Origin: Oikopleura dioica
Lineage: Eukaryota > Chordata > Appendicularia > Copelata > Oikopleuridae
Direction: 5' to 3'
NCBI GenBank assembly: GCA_907165135.1
Contig: OU015569.1
Coordinates: 11,718,501-11,782,500, forward strand
Length of the DNA: 64,000 nt
The position numbers and the translations under genes are program-made. The notes beneath the pieces are model-generated. The model had not been told where the DNA came from and did no database searches. It was given only the letters and a program-made list of their open reading frames with translations. Of this stretch, positions 53,583-63,995 are shown piece after piece. Position 1 is the first letter of the stretch. Every line of letters begins with the position of its first letter.

Positions 53583-54996
53583 TTACAGATTGCTGAAGGA
53601 GCTACAGTTGGTCGCATACTGCTCGCATTTGCTGAATAAGTAGCAGGGAGGATTGACTTCGTCGTATTTGTCGAAAGTTGGGGAGAAAATTTGCCATCCA
53701 AGGGCGAAAAGGACGAAACCACCGGAAAGAGCTGAATTTTGTTTAATTATTCTGAAGAGACTTTTTCTTTTGCGTACCCATAAGAACGTAGCTTGCGTTT
53801 TTTTCCCAATCATTGTCAGAGTTGAAGTTTTTGAGACACGCCATGGATACACCAAGTCCAACGATGGCACCGCCGAGATGAGCACCGCATGAAACGCCGC
53901 TACTAGCCAACGATCCAAAAATCGCGTTGAAAAGATCTGATCCAATGAACAGAACTAAAATAATTATTTGAAAAGATACGTAACGTGACTCATTCTCTTA
54001 CGAAGAAAAATAAGTCGCATATATTTGGTGAAGGGGTTCTTCATACTGTCCCAGTTCAAGATCATGTTGCCAAGGTAGCCGAAAATAAGAGCGTAGTCAC
54101 CGCCTGAAGCTCCAACAAGAAGTTTTCCAGGAGAGATGATTCCAGCTTATAGGCGTTTTTTTATCATTCATTTCTTTCCCGAAAAATACCTGTAAGTCCT
54201 CCAGCCAAGGCGCCGGCGCCGTAGATCCTTATCACATCCCAACTTCCATGCACCATCTAAAGGGGATGAAAAAACCTGGCGATCATCTAGACACAGATAT
54301 TAGGGGCCCAAATTTAGGGCACAAACCAAGAAAAGGAAGTGATTTTTTGGATAGCCAATAAGATTGCTGTACTTGGCCTACCGGCCAATCAAAACCCAGA
54401 CCCAGAAAATCACTTCCTTTTCTTGGTTCTGCCCGATATTAGCCCATATTTACCTCCAAAAGGGATCCAATGCCGATCTGGAAGAGGAGGTTGAAAGTTA
54501 TATGGCAGATTCCAGAATGCGTAAAAGAGTAAGTAAAGAATCTCCACACTTCTTCCCGGTGATAAGGCGAGTAGATAAATGGGGAGCATAAGATATTCCT
54601 GAGAATAAATTTTCAGCATGCATTCTTCTTGCGTTCGTCTACTTACTTGTTAAAGCCAGCGATATTGTGGGTCGGGTCAGTAGCAACGAAATAGATATAG
54701 AAACCGATATGGATGGCGCTCATGATCAGCGTGAAATAAGGAAAGTTTCCGTCGGTATCGTTTCTGCATGTCAAATCACAAGGATCCATGGTTTTGTTGT
54801 ACGCAGGATCTTTGGATCTATGTTAGCCAGAGATGACTTTTCTGAATAGCTTGCCTGTTGCATGGAGAACATGTTTTTTTGACTTGATTCCCAGGTCATC
54901 CAGTAAACTAATCATTTTGTTCTCGCAAGAAATGCAACAATCACAGCATGCTGGTTCCTCTTCATCTGCTGGTTTTCCTGCTTCGTATTCTGCCAT
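53583..54996 (-). CDS. Rhomboid intramembrane serine protease, RHBDL type
   Basis: Exons on the minus strand: 54996-54855, 54817-54647, 54598-54454, 54256-54190, 54145-54002, 53954-53778, 53731-53583. Catalytic motifs are present: GASGG (nucleophile Ser) and AHLGGAIVG (His), with the HITFNLLFQ helix and REEVWRFFTYSFTH entry loop. It should cleave membrane-protein substrates within the bilayer. A cysteine-rich cytoplasmic start (EEPACCDCCISCENK) is unusual and could be palmitoylated. The junction 54855/54817 is the only one not resolved in phase with common splice sites. A family-G MITE lies in intron 54453-54257. Confidence 0.9.
54300..54446. mobile_element. MITE, family G, second copy
   Basis: CACAAACCAAGAAAAGGAAG ... 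CTTCCTTTTCTTGGTTCTG, core CCTACCGGCCAATCAAAACC. Lies in a rhomboid intron. Confidence 0.85.
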
Positions 54997-56995
54997 TTTT
55001 CGGTTTTGATTCGCACTTATTAACGCACAATAATTCACGGGTAAATTATCTGAAGATCAAATTTATGTTTTCATCAAAATCTCATGAAAAATATTGGCCG
55101 TACAAAAGAATAAATACAGAAGCAGTAAATAAGGTAGCACGCTTGAAACTTTAAAAGATCTTCGTAATTAAAGATTATTTTATTTTATTGTTCAAAATCA
55201 GATGAGCTAACGAGCTTACAACTTCATGCAATTTCGACCAGCCAATTTTGGATCAAAATTTTCTTTTTCTTTTTGACTAACTTTTCTATAGCATAACCTC
55301 TATGCTCTTTCTGGTGGTGGTCTCAGATTCTTCAAAATTTCAACTAAGGTGACGAGTCCGTTAAATGAAAAAATACCGTCAAAAGCTCCTCAAGATCAAA
55401 AGCTCATTTTCGTCAAGCCACACTACTTATTGTGCAAAATTCTTGAACTTGAAGATCAAAGAAGCCTGACAACGATCGAAATGCTCTGTTTTATAAAATT
55501 TAGTTTTGCATAAAATATTTCAGAAAATATTTCATCCAAGACCTCTTTCGTTTTTTTTTCCTGGATTTAGAATATAAATCATAGCTTCTATTGAATTCTA
55601 GCGATGGAAAAGAAGGTGCTCTTTTTTACGAAATAATCTCTGCAAAAGGCACAACTTGCTGGTGCGTTCGTATTACGAGCCGCTCATAATTGTATCGGCA
55701 GCATAACTCAGACTAGAGGTAGTAGGTTCTTTGATAGCTGGCAAAGCTTTTAGCAATCGCGCACCGCCATCTACACTCGTTTAAGAGCCTAGCGTTTTTT
55801 GAGAACTCGGAAAATCTTGCCATCCGATTCTCATAAAAATGCTTTCCAATCTTCGTCTAAATGCCAGTGAGACAGGACGTGCCCAAATTTGCATATGAAG
55901 CAATTTGTAAAACTCATAAAAATTATCACTCAGTAATTAATTCCATAATTCTCTTCCTTGATTTCTGCCTGAAAAACAATTGACAATTCAATTTTAACAG
56001 ATGCTCTAACAAATGAAATAATAGGGTGTCAGAGTGTCAGTATATTAAACTATCACTTAGAAACTCCCATTGAACTTAGCTTTCTTCTTTCTTTTTTTCT
56101 TCAGAAAGTAAATTAACGCTGTGGTCAGCCGAAAAAGGAGCCTTCAAAAGAATCCATCAATAATTGACTGTTTTACTGAGTCTCAACTTGAGAAGACCCT
56201 CAAGTCCGTCGTTACTAGCAAAAGATTTGAAAGACCTTTATTTTCTGCTGAGAAAATAGCTTTAAGCTATTTAATAAATCCGTTGGTAAAAGGGCAGACG
56301 TTATTTAATGTCGACCGCGAAGTAGTAATTTATTGAGCCAGGCAATCATAAACGATGTTTTCATTCCGACTTTTGCGAAGAGTTGGATCTCTAATCTTTT
56401 AACGACCTAAGCCAATAATTCTTCGGAATAACTTCGGCTTTCTATAAGATAAAGGGCTAAATGAAGTCGATGATGCCTTGATGCTGCTAAATCAATGATA
56501 GAAATGAGAATCAATTCTCAAAGAGAATCGAGGAAGAGACCATAAATGAGCTCTGGCTCGTAGAATATCATCTGATTGAATTTTATATTAAGCGATCAAA
56601 TGTATCAGAAAATGGTGCTTCTGACTACTATCCACTGCTACTATCTTTATTATCAGAATCCCTTGAATCTCTACATTGTAGACTCTACAATGTAGAGTCT
56701 ACAAATTTCTCGATATTTTTGGAACCTCCGAATTCGGACGTTTAGCTTTTTCTAAGTTTTCTCTAAAATTTTTTTGGGTCAGAGCCACACCTAAATTAAC
56801 CTAAGTTCTAGTCGTTTTTTTTTTTTTGCAATCAACGAGAATTTCTTTTGATAACCGTCTAACTTTTTATATTTAATTTTCATTAATTTTTTCATTTTAG
56901 GGTCGCCTTACTAAGTTTTGCTTATCGTTTTGCTGAAGCGAACGGAGCTTAGTGTAAAAGTGAAAGAATCAACAAGATTATGGTTTGATATTTTT
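54997..56995. other. About 2 kb without a supported gene
   Basis: AT-rich. It contains a 90-bp fragment resembling the 3' end of the CDP-diacylglycerol synthase gene (56455-56545), a TAGACTCTACA/TGTAGAGTCTA palindrome (about 56678-56701), and a 71-codon plus frame at 56121-56336 without a proper ATG that I could not connect to other exons. Confidence 0.5.
56455..56545 (-). pseudogene. Fragment of the CDP-diacylglycerol synthase last exon and flank
   Basis: GATAAAGGGCTA..GTCGATGATGCCTTGA..., then AGAGAATCGAGG, follows the order of 62173-62275 with substitutions and one small insertion. It covers the last coding exon, its splice site and part of the preceding intron. Confidence 0.65.
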
Positions 56996-58574
56996 TTATT
57001 TGTTTGGATTGTATCTGTACATAGACCGTTGTTCGAATTTCAATGCAATAGTCGTCGCTCGCTTCTTTCCAAGAATTTTCTGCACTTGTTCGAAGTCAGA
57101 AATTGGTCGTGCTTCGCGGATTCGCTTGGAGTAAGTCGGGCCGATGCCGGTGAGCAAATCGTCAAAGCAGCTAACGATGTTGAGAAAGTCGACAAACGCT
57201 TTGTGGGAAGAAGTATCGCCCTCGATCTCTCGGAGATGTGCAATTATGGTCTCGAACATGGCGAGATCCTGTTCGAATAGATCATCAGGCTGGCTGGGTC
57301 CGCATTGCCAAGGATCCAATATGGCCCATACTCTCGGTGGGTGAAGGCGCCAAGCCGAGGCAGGGAGATGCAACGTGGCCACCGCCAAATGCTAACTCCC
57401 GCAGAGGCAGCACCTCGGCACAACTCGAGGGTGGTGAGGCCACTCTCAGCATGTGATGGCTGAGCTGATGGTCAAACATAATGAGCGAGTTGAGCAGATC
57501 AAGCTCAACCCCCGGATGAGCCGCAAGTTTGGAGATAAGGAGTCCAAGAAATTAAATACTCTTAAAACATCGCATGTGGGGTTTTTTGATGCGAGGAATC
57601 CGAATCTGATGTCAAAAATGATTTTTAATGTCCAGTTTTCAAAGGGCAGTGATTTACGCTAGATTTCCTGCCCTTATAAAGGTATTTCCTCGATCCTGTA
57701 ATTAACTACATGGGACAGATCGGCTCTCGGACAGCAGGTGAGTTTCGCCGCGGTTGATCGGATAAATGTAAAAGTTTCAGTAAATACTAATGACTTCTCC
57801 TTATACCATTAAAATTGACTTGAAAAATCCATAAGTGCAGTCGACTACATCTTCTGTTCCATGTTAATGAATCCTGGAGGACAGGAATCTTTGGACAGGA
57901 ATCTCGCTTACATTACTGCCCTGTTAAAACTAGACATTTTTGACATCAGATTCGGATTCGTCGCATCAAAAAACCCTACTAGAGAAACTTTCAGTCAATT
58001 CAATTTTTTCCCTCCATATCTCCAAATTTGCAGCTCATCCGGGGGTCGAGCTTTAATCAGCTCACTTCGCTCATTATGTTTGCACACAGCTCAGCCATCA
58101 CACGCTGAGAGTAGCCTCGCCAGCGTCGAGTTGGGCCGAGGTGCTGCCTCTGCGGGAGTTAGCACTTGGCGGTGGTCACGATGCATCTCCCTGCCTCGGC
58201 TTGGCGCCTTCACCCACCGAGAGTATGGACCATATTGGATCCTTGGCAATGCGGACTACCCCATCAGGCTGGGTGATTCCTTCGGGAGGGCAGCTTTCTT
58301 TCTTGAGCTTTTCGAGCTCTTTGCTGTATGCTTCTCGTTCCACACGACGTTTCCACTTCAGAGAAATGAGTTTTCTTTCCAACTCGTTGATTTCCGGGTC
58401 CATTTTAGCGATTTGGTCCCACTTCTTTCTGAGGGCGAAGTTATTTTCTCGAAGATGCTGGGTGTACTCTTCCACAGTCTTTGTCTTCTTTGATTTATTC
58501 TTCACTGAATCATCGGTGGCCTTTCGTTTTTCTGGTTGAGTGGTGGTTTTATGGATATCTTGCTGAGTATTCAT
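56996..58574 (-). CDS. Nuclear-type protein with basic coil and helix-hairpin-helix, interrupted by a foldback element
   Basis: Exons on the minus strand 58574-58273 and 57293-56996; 200 codons, in frame once target duplication + element (58272-57294) is removed. The N-terminus has NLS-like lysine clusters (KNKSKKTKTVEEY) and a coiled coil (NELERKLISLKWKRRVEREA). The C-terminal half has LLTGIGPTYSKRI followed by DFEQVQKILG, which fits a helix-hairpin-helix DNA-binding fold. A TATA box lies at 58601-58610. Otherwise intronless. No orthologue recognised. If the element is not spliced out, both halves are broken. Confidence 0.6.
57294..58264. mobile_element. 971-bp foldback element with long inverted arms
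   Basis: Left end CTGGGTCCGCATTGCCAAGG; the right end is its complement with small changes (CTTGGCAATGCGGACTACCC CAT). Arms of roughly 230-350 bp pair with each other, including CTCGGTGGGTGAAGGCGCCA and GATGCGAGGAATCCGAATC. An 8-bp target duplication CAGGCTGG is at 57286-57293 and 58265-58272. No transposase frame. Confidence 0.9.
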
Positions 58575-58600
58575 TTTTATGAAGTTCTATTTTTCACATG

Positions 58601-58610
58601 CTTATTTATA
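58601..58610 (-). promoter_or_regulatory. TATA box of the HhH-protein gene
   Basis: TATAAATAAG on the minus strand, 27 nt upstream of the ATG at 58574. The 5' UTR would be minimal. Confidence 0.55.
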
Positions 58611-58619
58611 TCCGCAAGA

Positions 58620-59107
58620 TCAGTTAGATGGCGCTACTTGAAGAAAGCAGATGTTCCAGAGTCTGGACTCCAGATTGTCCGGAACTGAACAAATGACCAG
58701 CCGAGAATAAAAATGCCATCATTTGATGATAACCATCACTATCTACAAAGAGCAATCAAAAAAGAAAAGAACTTGAGTGGACTGTACTTGAGTAGACAAT
58801 ATGATATTGGACCAATATCCTAGTACAGATCCGGCAATAATGTACCTAGAAAGATCAATTTGAGTTTCTTCTCTTTGTGAAATATTGCTAGGGCCGACGA
58901 GCAAAAAATCAACCCCAAGTACCCCTTGATGGAAACGCCCGAAACTTTGTAGAAGTGTTTATTTTAGCCCAATTGAAAAAATTATTATATAATAATAATT
59001 TTATTATTATTATTATTTAACAATTGTATAATATTTATTATATTGCGATACCTCGAAGCTTAGAATAAAAGCGACACCTCTTTGGTAGAAAAATTCACTT
59101 AAAAGCG
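58620..59107. other. Intergenic region between divergent genes
   Basis: No exon seen. It contains an ATT/TAAT-rich stretch at about 58982-59043 and, near its end, AATAAAAGCGACACC (59064-59078), which resembles the promoter of the next RING gene copy. Confidence 0.5.
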
Positions 59108-59314
59108 ATGGAGAGACGAAATAACGAGCTCAAGTTTGAGGATTACGAGTCGGATGATCCTGAGAGAGCTCTAATAGGGCGCCTGTTTTGGAAGCCCCTG
59201 AAAGACATTGCTGCGAGTCTCCGTTTCAAAGACTTCCAATGCAAAATATGCCGCGAAGACATTGTAGATCCAGTAGTGACGGCCTGCTGCGACAGTTATG
59301 TTATTGCAGTTTGA
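59108..59314 (+). pseudogene. Truncated RING-type gene, upstream paralogue
   Basis: 68 codons parallel the start of the next gene (ESDDPER..., FWKPL, CKICREDIVDPVVTACCDSY) and then stop where the paralogue continues into its remaining zinc ligands. Only the first half of the RING remains, so the product could not fold as a RING. The promoter motif TAAAAGCGA is shared with the intact copy, so it may still be transcribed. A tandem duplicate that has decayed. Confidence 0.65.
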
Positions 59315-59419
59315 GTAGTTAAAGAGCAGAGGTCTTCGTGTAGGTAGCAGTTTCGTGATCGAGAAAGATGATTGAGATTCTGTTTTGTGGACGAAATTTT
59401 GCGATTCTTCGGCGCCTGG

Positions 59420-59427
59420 TATAAAAG
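59420..59427 (+). promoter_or_regulatory. TATA box of the 59.5 kb RING gene
   Basis: TATAAAAG in context GGTATAAAAGCGAG, 55 nt before the ATG at 59475. Confidence 0.65.
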
Positions 59428-59474
59428 CGAGTTTCGTTTGCTGAAAACCTCACTCTCAAAATTAGTTTTGAAAG

Positions 59475-60185
59475 ATGGAGAGACCAAATTACGAGCTGCT
59501 GAAATTTGACGGTAACGAGTCAGATGATCCTGAGAGATCTCCAACAGGAGGCGTATTTTGGAAGCCCCTAAATGAAGATGGCACCGCTGCAAGACTTCAA
59601 CATGAAGATTTTCTTTGCAGAGAGTGTCGAAACGAGATTGATGATCCAGTAGTGACATCTTGCTGCGACAAATATGTTTGCCGAAAATGCTGGACAAACG
59701 ATCTTCACTCGCCCAAGCGTGATACTTATCATCTTGAATGTCCTATTTGTTGGAGCAGAGTTTCTTACAATCCGCCTATTCATAGTCACTGGTCTTATTC
59801 GCGCGGAACATTTTATCCTGCTTCAAAGTTTTATCTGAAGATGATAAATGCGCGAATGGTTCGATGCCGTGATAAAGAGTGCAAGGTAAAAGTCGCATTT
59901 AACTTTTTTTTTCTTCAACGAATTTTTAGATGGAAATGAAATATGAAGATTTCGATGAACACTGGAAAAAGTCATGCAGACGACTTGTCAGGTCAGATCT
60001 AATGTTTTCGGGAATCAGGATTGATAGAAAATTATAGATGTGATTTTTGCTACACAGAAAGTCGAGTATTTGAGGATCACCTGTGCGAAGGAAAATTTCA
60101 CGCGAAAAAAGAAGAGATGAAAAAGGAGCTTCAGGTTCAAGAAGAAAAGAACGAGGACTTGATGGCTAGACTTGGATATTACTAG
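59475..60185 (+). CDS. RING-type zinc-finger protein with C-terminal C2H2-like finger
   Basis: Exons 59475-59885, 59930-59991 and 60038-60185; 206 residues, GT-AG, in phase. A RING-like module has CRECRNEIDDPVVTSCCDKY, CRKCW and CPICW ligands, followed by a second Cys/His cluster split by introns (CRDKECK, HWKKSC, CDFCYTES..HLC), and ends in a charged helix. Possible E3 ubiquitin ligase with TRAF-type architecture. The decayed copy just upstream and the third RING gene downstream make this a small local cluster. Confidence 0.75.
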
Positions 60186-60657
60186 ACTAATAAAAGACTT
60201 GGAATTGCAACTTTGAGCGCTTTGCTACTACATGAGTACTGTCCTTCACTGTAATTGAAAAATTGGAAACAACATCATTGGAAATAACATCACTAAAAAT
60301 AAACTGAAAAACGGGACTTTGAATCTCATTTTTTGGAGATCTATTACGAGAACCACTGGTTCCTGAGGTGCAGGTTTCGGAATAACTAGTTCTTTACTCT
60401 AGAAAAGTGGTCTTCGAGTTTTTATCAACCATTTATTGAGAGGCTAATAAAAGGTACTAGCATAGCAAAGTCTACAATTTTTCTTCTGTCTGAGAGTCCG
60501 GGCAAAAAAGTGTCGCTGTCTCCAGAGTCGAGAAAGAGGAGTTCTCGCGCCTATTCGAGCGGAGCTGGCGTTTCTCGAAGAAAAATCAAGGAGGTGGACG
60601 ACGAACCAACCAGGACTTCTGAAGTCGCTCGAAAACCTTTCCACGTGCAAATCGACG

Positions 60658-60665
60658 TATAAATA
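60658..60665 (+). promoter_or_regulatory. TATA box of the 60.7 kb RING gene
   Basis: TATAAATA in context GACGTATAAATAGG, 57 nt before the ATG at 60715. Confidence 0.65.
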
Positions 60666-60714
60666 GGCCTGATCCTGTCAGAAAAATTCATATTTTGAGA
60701 ATAACGAAGAGAAA

Positions 60715-61604
60715 ATGAACAAGCCAGCCCCATGTTTGTATATCAATGCTGGCTATGTTACGAGTTACGGGACAAGAGGACAGTGCCATGAATGCAAATT
60801 GTGAGTAAAATATTTTGCGAATAAAGATAAAAAAACTAGGGCGAGTGACAGGACAGCTTTGATATTAGAATCGAGATACTGCGCAGTGTGTGCGCCAAGA
60901 AAACTTCCTGCGAATACAACGGCGAAATACGAGCCAAGCGATGGGAAATTCAAGTGTCCGGCGAAAAATTGCAACGAGGATCAGCTTTCCTTCGAGCAAT
61001 TCGTCATTGGAACTTGCTGCGAAAAAGCAAGCAATCCGGAAAGGAATCGTGAGTACATTTTGGCAAAGCCGATAATTACAACAATTTTCAGGTAAATCTA
61101 CTACTAGGCTTATGTGGACCGTCAACCGAATTTATGAAAAAGCAAAAGACGAGGAATTTTCCGCAAATAAGAGGGCCGAAACATCAAAGAAGAAGGTCGA
61201 GGAGGCGAAGAAATCACTTGCAGAAGCCGAACAAGAAGAGAAGGATGCCGATGAAAATCTCGAAGCGAAGAAAGAATGGCGAAAGAAAGTTCAAAAACGT
61301 CGATTATTCGTCACGCTCGATGAAGCGAAAGAAGACAACCCTGAACTCGGTAAAACTATCTGTTTACTCGTGGCAATAATATTAATTTTCAGATGACACC
61401 ATCCTCATTAAGCAGTCGAAGATGGATGACAAACTCAAATGCAGCGTCTGCTTTGATCTTTATGATGACAATCGACCCCAAGTTGTCCTTATCACGTGCT
61501 TCCATCACTTTTGCGAAGCATGCATCAATGCTCTCCAGCCGAAGAACTGCCCGAAATGCCGAACTCGCTTCACTCCTGCCAAAGTCAAGAAGATCTTCGA
61601 TTGA
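60715..61604 (+). CDS. RING-HC (C3HC4) protein with coiled coil
   Basis: Exons 60715-60800, 60840-61048, 61092-61349 and 61393-61604; 254 residues, all GT-AG. The N-terminal half has scattered CxxC pairs (CHECKL, CAVCAPRK, CPAKNC) that may form zinc sites. A long charged coiled coil (about residues 115-185, many KKKVEEAKK-type heptads) precedes a complete C3HC4 RING: CSVCFDLYDD, CFHHFCEACI, CPKC. Likely E3 ubiquitin ligase. The arrangement with RING last, after a coil, resembles several tumour-suppressor-type E3s, but no orthologue is claimed. Confidence 0.85.
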
Positions 61605-62180
61605 ATTAACCCTGCCTGTATTCTCACTCTAGAATTTTTACATGCTCCGATCGTCTATCGTAGAGCAATTTAAAAATAAACCTAAAAAAAGATATTCCAA
61701 GTCCTATTTCTTGCATGTTTCACAAAATCATTTTTCTTTGCAACGAAAAAAAACCAGATGTTCTTTTTCGAAAATTTCATTTTTCAAGAATTCATTTATT
61801 TTTTGAACTTGACGTTTAAAAAAAACAATCAACGGGTTACGAACTGTACAGTTACTCTTTTGCAACATTAACTTACATTACTAGTTGCAGTTGGTTAATA
61901 AGATGAGTTTTCACTTTGGGTTGAAGAAATGATTTTGGGTCGCGTTGTTTTTTTTGTTGCCTTTTTGGAAAAAGAGATAAGACGATTTTTTAGACGAGGC
62001 GAGAAGAAAATTGAAATAAAAACACGAATTACTGTATTTTACTGTAAATACTTGAGGCGGAACTAGTTTCATGAAGTTGACGTGAAATTCGGTGGAGGTG
62101 ATGGCAAATATGAAAAGAAAGAAGATAATAATAATATTATTAATAATTGTATAAAGCGCTTTTTCGACGAAGATAAAGGG
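61605..62180. other. Convergent 3' region
   Basis: 3' flanks of the RING gene (+) and the CDP-diacylglycerol synthase gene (-). AATAAA at about 61675. No exon seen. Confidence 0.5.
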
Positions 62181-63995
62181 CTAGTCGATGATGCCTTGAA
62201 GTTGCTCTATCAACCACTCCTAAAATGATAAAAATGAGTATTACTTCTCAGAGAGAATCGAGGGAGGGACCATCTAGGCTCGGCAAACTGTGTAGGAAAC
62301 CTGAGTCAGGGACCTTTCTTTTAGGATCCTGACTCAGGTTTTCTACACAGGTTCCCAAGCTCAGCTGATACCCGTGGACTTACTCGATCAGCCGTAGAAA
62401 GCTTCATCGCGGCTAGAAGAACGGTCTGAACAGACGGAGTCCGAATAAAAGTGCTCAAGTAGACATTGGTAAATGACTGCATCACGAAATGACAATCCAT
62501 TCGATCTAAAAGAAGTATTCGTTGAATTCTTCGCCGGAGATTATAGCCGCTTACCCATGACGCCTCCATGGCCAGGAATTAAATCGCCAAAGTCTTTGAC
62601 TTTGAATGCTCGTTTGAATCCGGAAGCGAAGAAGCCGCCGAAAGGTGCAATGAAAGAGGCGAAAACGCCCAGCGCGGCGATGTGGTACTGGAACGGGCGG
62701 ATCAAAACCGTCTAAAATTTGGCATTTATCACCCTTTTTCATCCTGATTTTGGTACCTCGCCGACGCCGAACAAGCCAAACAGCGGTCGCAAAATGATCG
62801 GAACTGTATGTTCCACGGGAATGAAATACTCGGATGGCTCGCAAGTGGAAAGCACGTGCCAGTTGGCATCAAGTCGAACCGGACAAGTTAGAATCGGAAA
62901 ACGAGTCAAGAACCAGGAAAAAATGAAGCCCCAAATCAGCGTGCATATGAAACCACCGACGAACCCTTCCCAACTCTTTTTCGGCTGAAAAAACAACGGT
63001 GAGAAAGGTGCAAAAAGGAGTGGCAAACCGAGAGCTTGGTGAGAGGCTGGTTGATGAAACGCTTCCCAAGGAAGAACCCGCAAATATAGGCCCAAGTGTC
63101 GTTGGCGCAAACGAGCAGCACGGGAAGACAGAACCAGATCACTCCGTCGAATATATTTTGCATGCAGAGATGGCTCTGAAAGATCAGTACTCCTCTATGT
63201 CTCCAAAGTGAAACTTACGGATACAACGACCATGAGCAGAGTGCAGTGCGTCCAGCCGAACATGAAGAACTGCAAGCGATAGAAGGTCTTGACGAGGGAG
63301 CAGACGAAAGCGATAAAGCCGCAGCTGTACATTGCATAGGAAATGATGCGGTGGTGTTTGAAGAGGAAGTGCAACGCGACGTCCTTCTGGAGCACACTGC
63401 CGAAGTACTCGTTGATCGTCTCTCCGTAGAAGTAATAGTTGGCGCAGAAGAGGAAGTACCACGAGATCGAGCGGAACCACGGAAGCTCGTAGTTGCGGTA
63501 CACCATGTACCCGATTGTGATGATCTGTAATGATAGTTTATTGAAAGCAACTCATCTAGACTTTCACATTTATGACTAAAAGCGAGAAGCCGCGCGAAGC
63601 GCAGTTATACTAATGATCTCGAAGCTGAAAGCGGCTTCATTTTAGTAAAAAATGAATAGTATGTCGATTTCTTGAGATCTTACTTCATGGAAGGCCTTGA
63701 GTTGAATGGCGAGAATGAGAAGGACTATGGCAAGAGGGCCAAGATAGCCGATGAAGATGAAGCCAAAAAGCATTAAGAAAGAAGTAGAAACACGGATCCA
63801 CCAGTTACGCCAGCGCGCCGGCAGATGAGCGAGCATTTTGGAGAGAGCGCCCGTGTCGCCCGATTGTGGAATGTCTTCGTCTTTGATAATCCCAGCTTGG
63901 CTGCTGCTGGGATTTGTCGGCTCGGGCGCGCCTTGGATCAGCTCTTCCATAGGTATGGAGTCCACTTTTGCCAGTGGCCGCTTTGGCGCGATCAA
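62181..63995 (-). CDS. Phosphatidate cytidylyltransferase (CDP-diacylglycerol synthase), 5' end off window
   Basis: Exons on the minus strand: 63995-63684 (start lies outside), 63524-63219, 63175-63029, 62984-62757, 62711-62555, 62505-62384, 62219-62181; all GT-AG, all phases agree. Multi-pass ER membrane enzyme converting phosphatidic acid + CTP to CDP-diacylglycerol for inositol and cardiolipin lipids. The family signature is complete: [20 protein letters not shown] followed by HGGVMDRMD. Also [44 protein letters not shown] and [11 protein letters not shown]. The N-terminal Pro/Ser-rich cytosolic part continues past the edge. A MITE lies in the last intron. Confidence 0.95.
62275..62366. 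mobile_element. Short CTGGG-family MITE in the last CDS-synthase intron
   Basis: AGGCTCGGCAAACTGTGTAG ... CTACACAGGTTCCCAAGCTC, palindromic with CCTGAGTCAGG/CCTGACTCAGG. It lies inside the GT-AG intron 62383-62220 and not at its borders. Confidence 0.8.

Noticed and set aside
55500-56336. Possible gene with 71-codon plus ORF at 56121
   Set aside because: Starts at GTG only, with no matching upstream exon, promoter or recognised domain.
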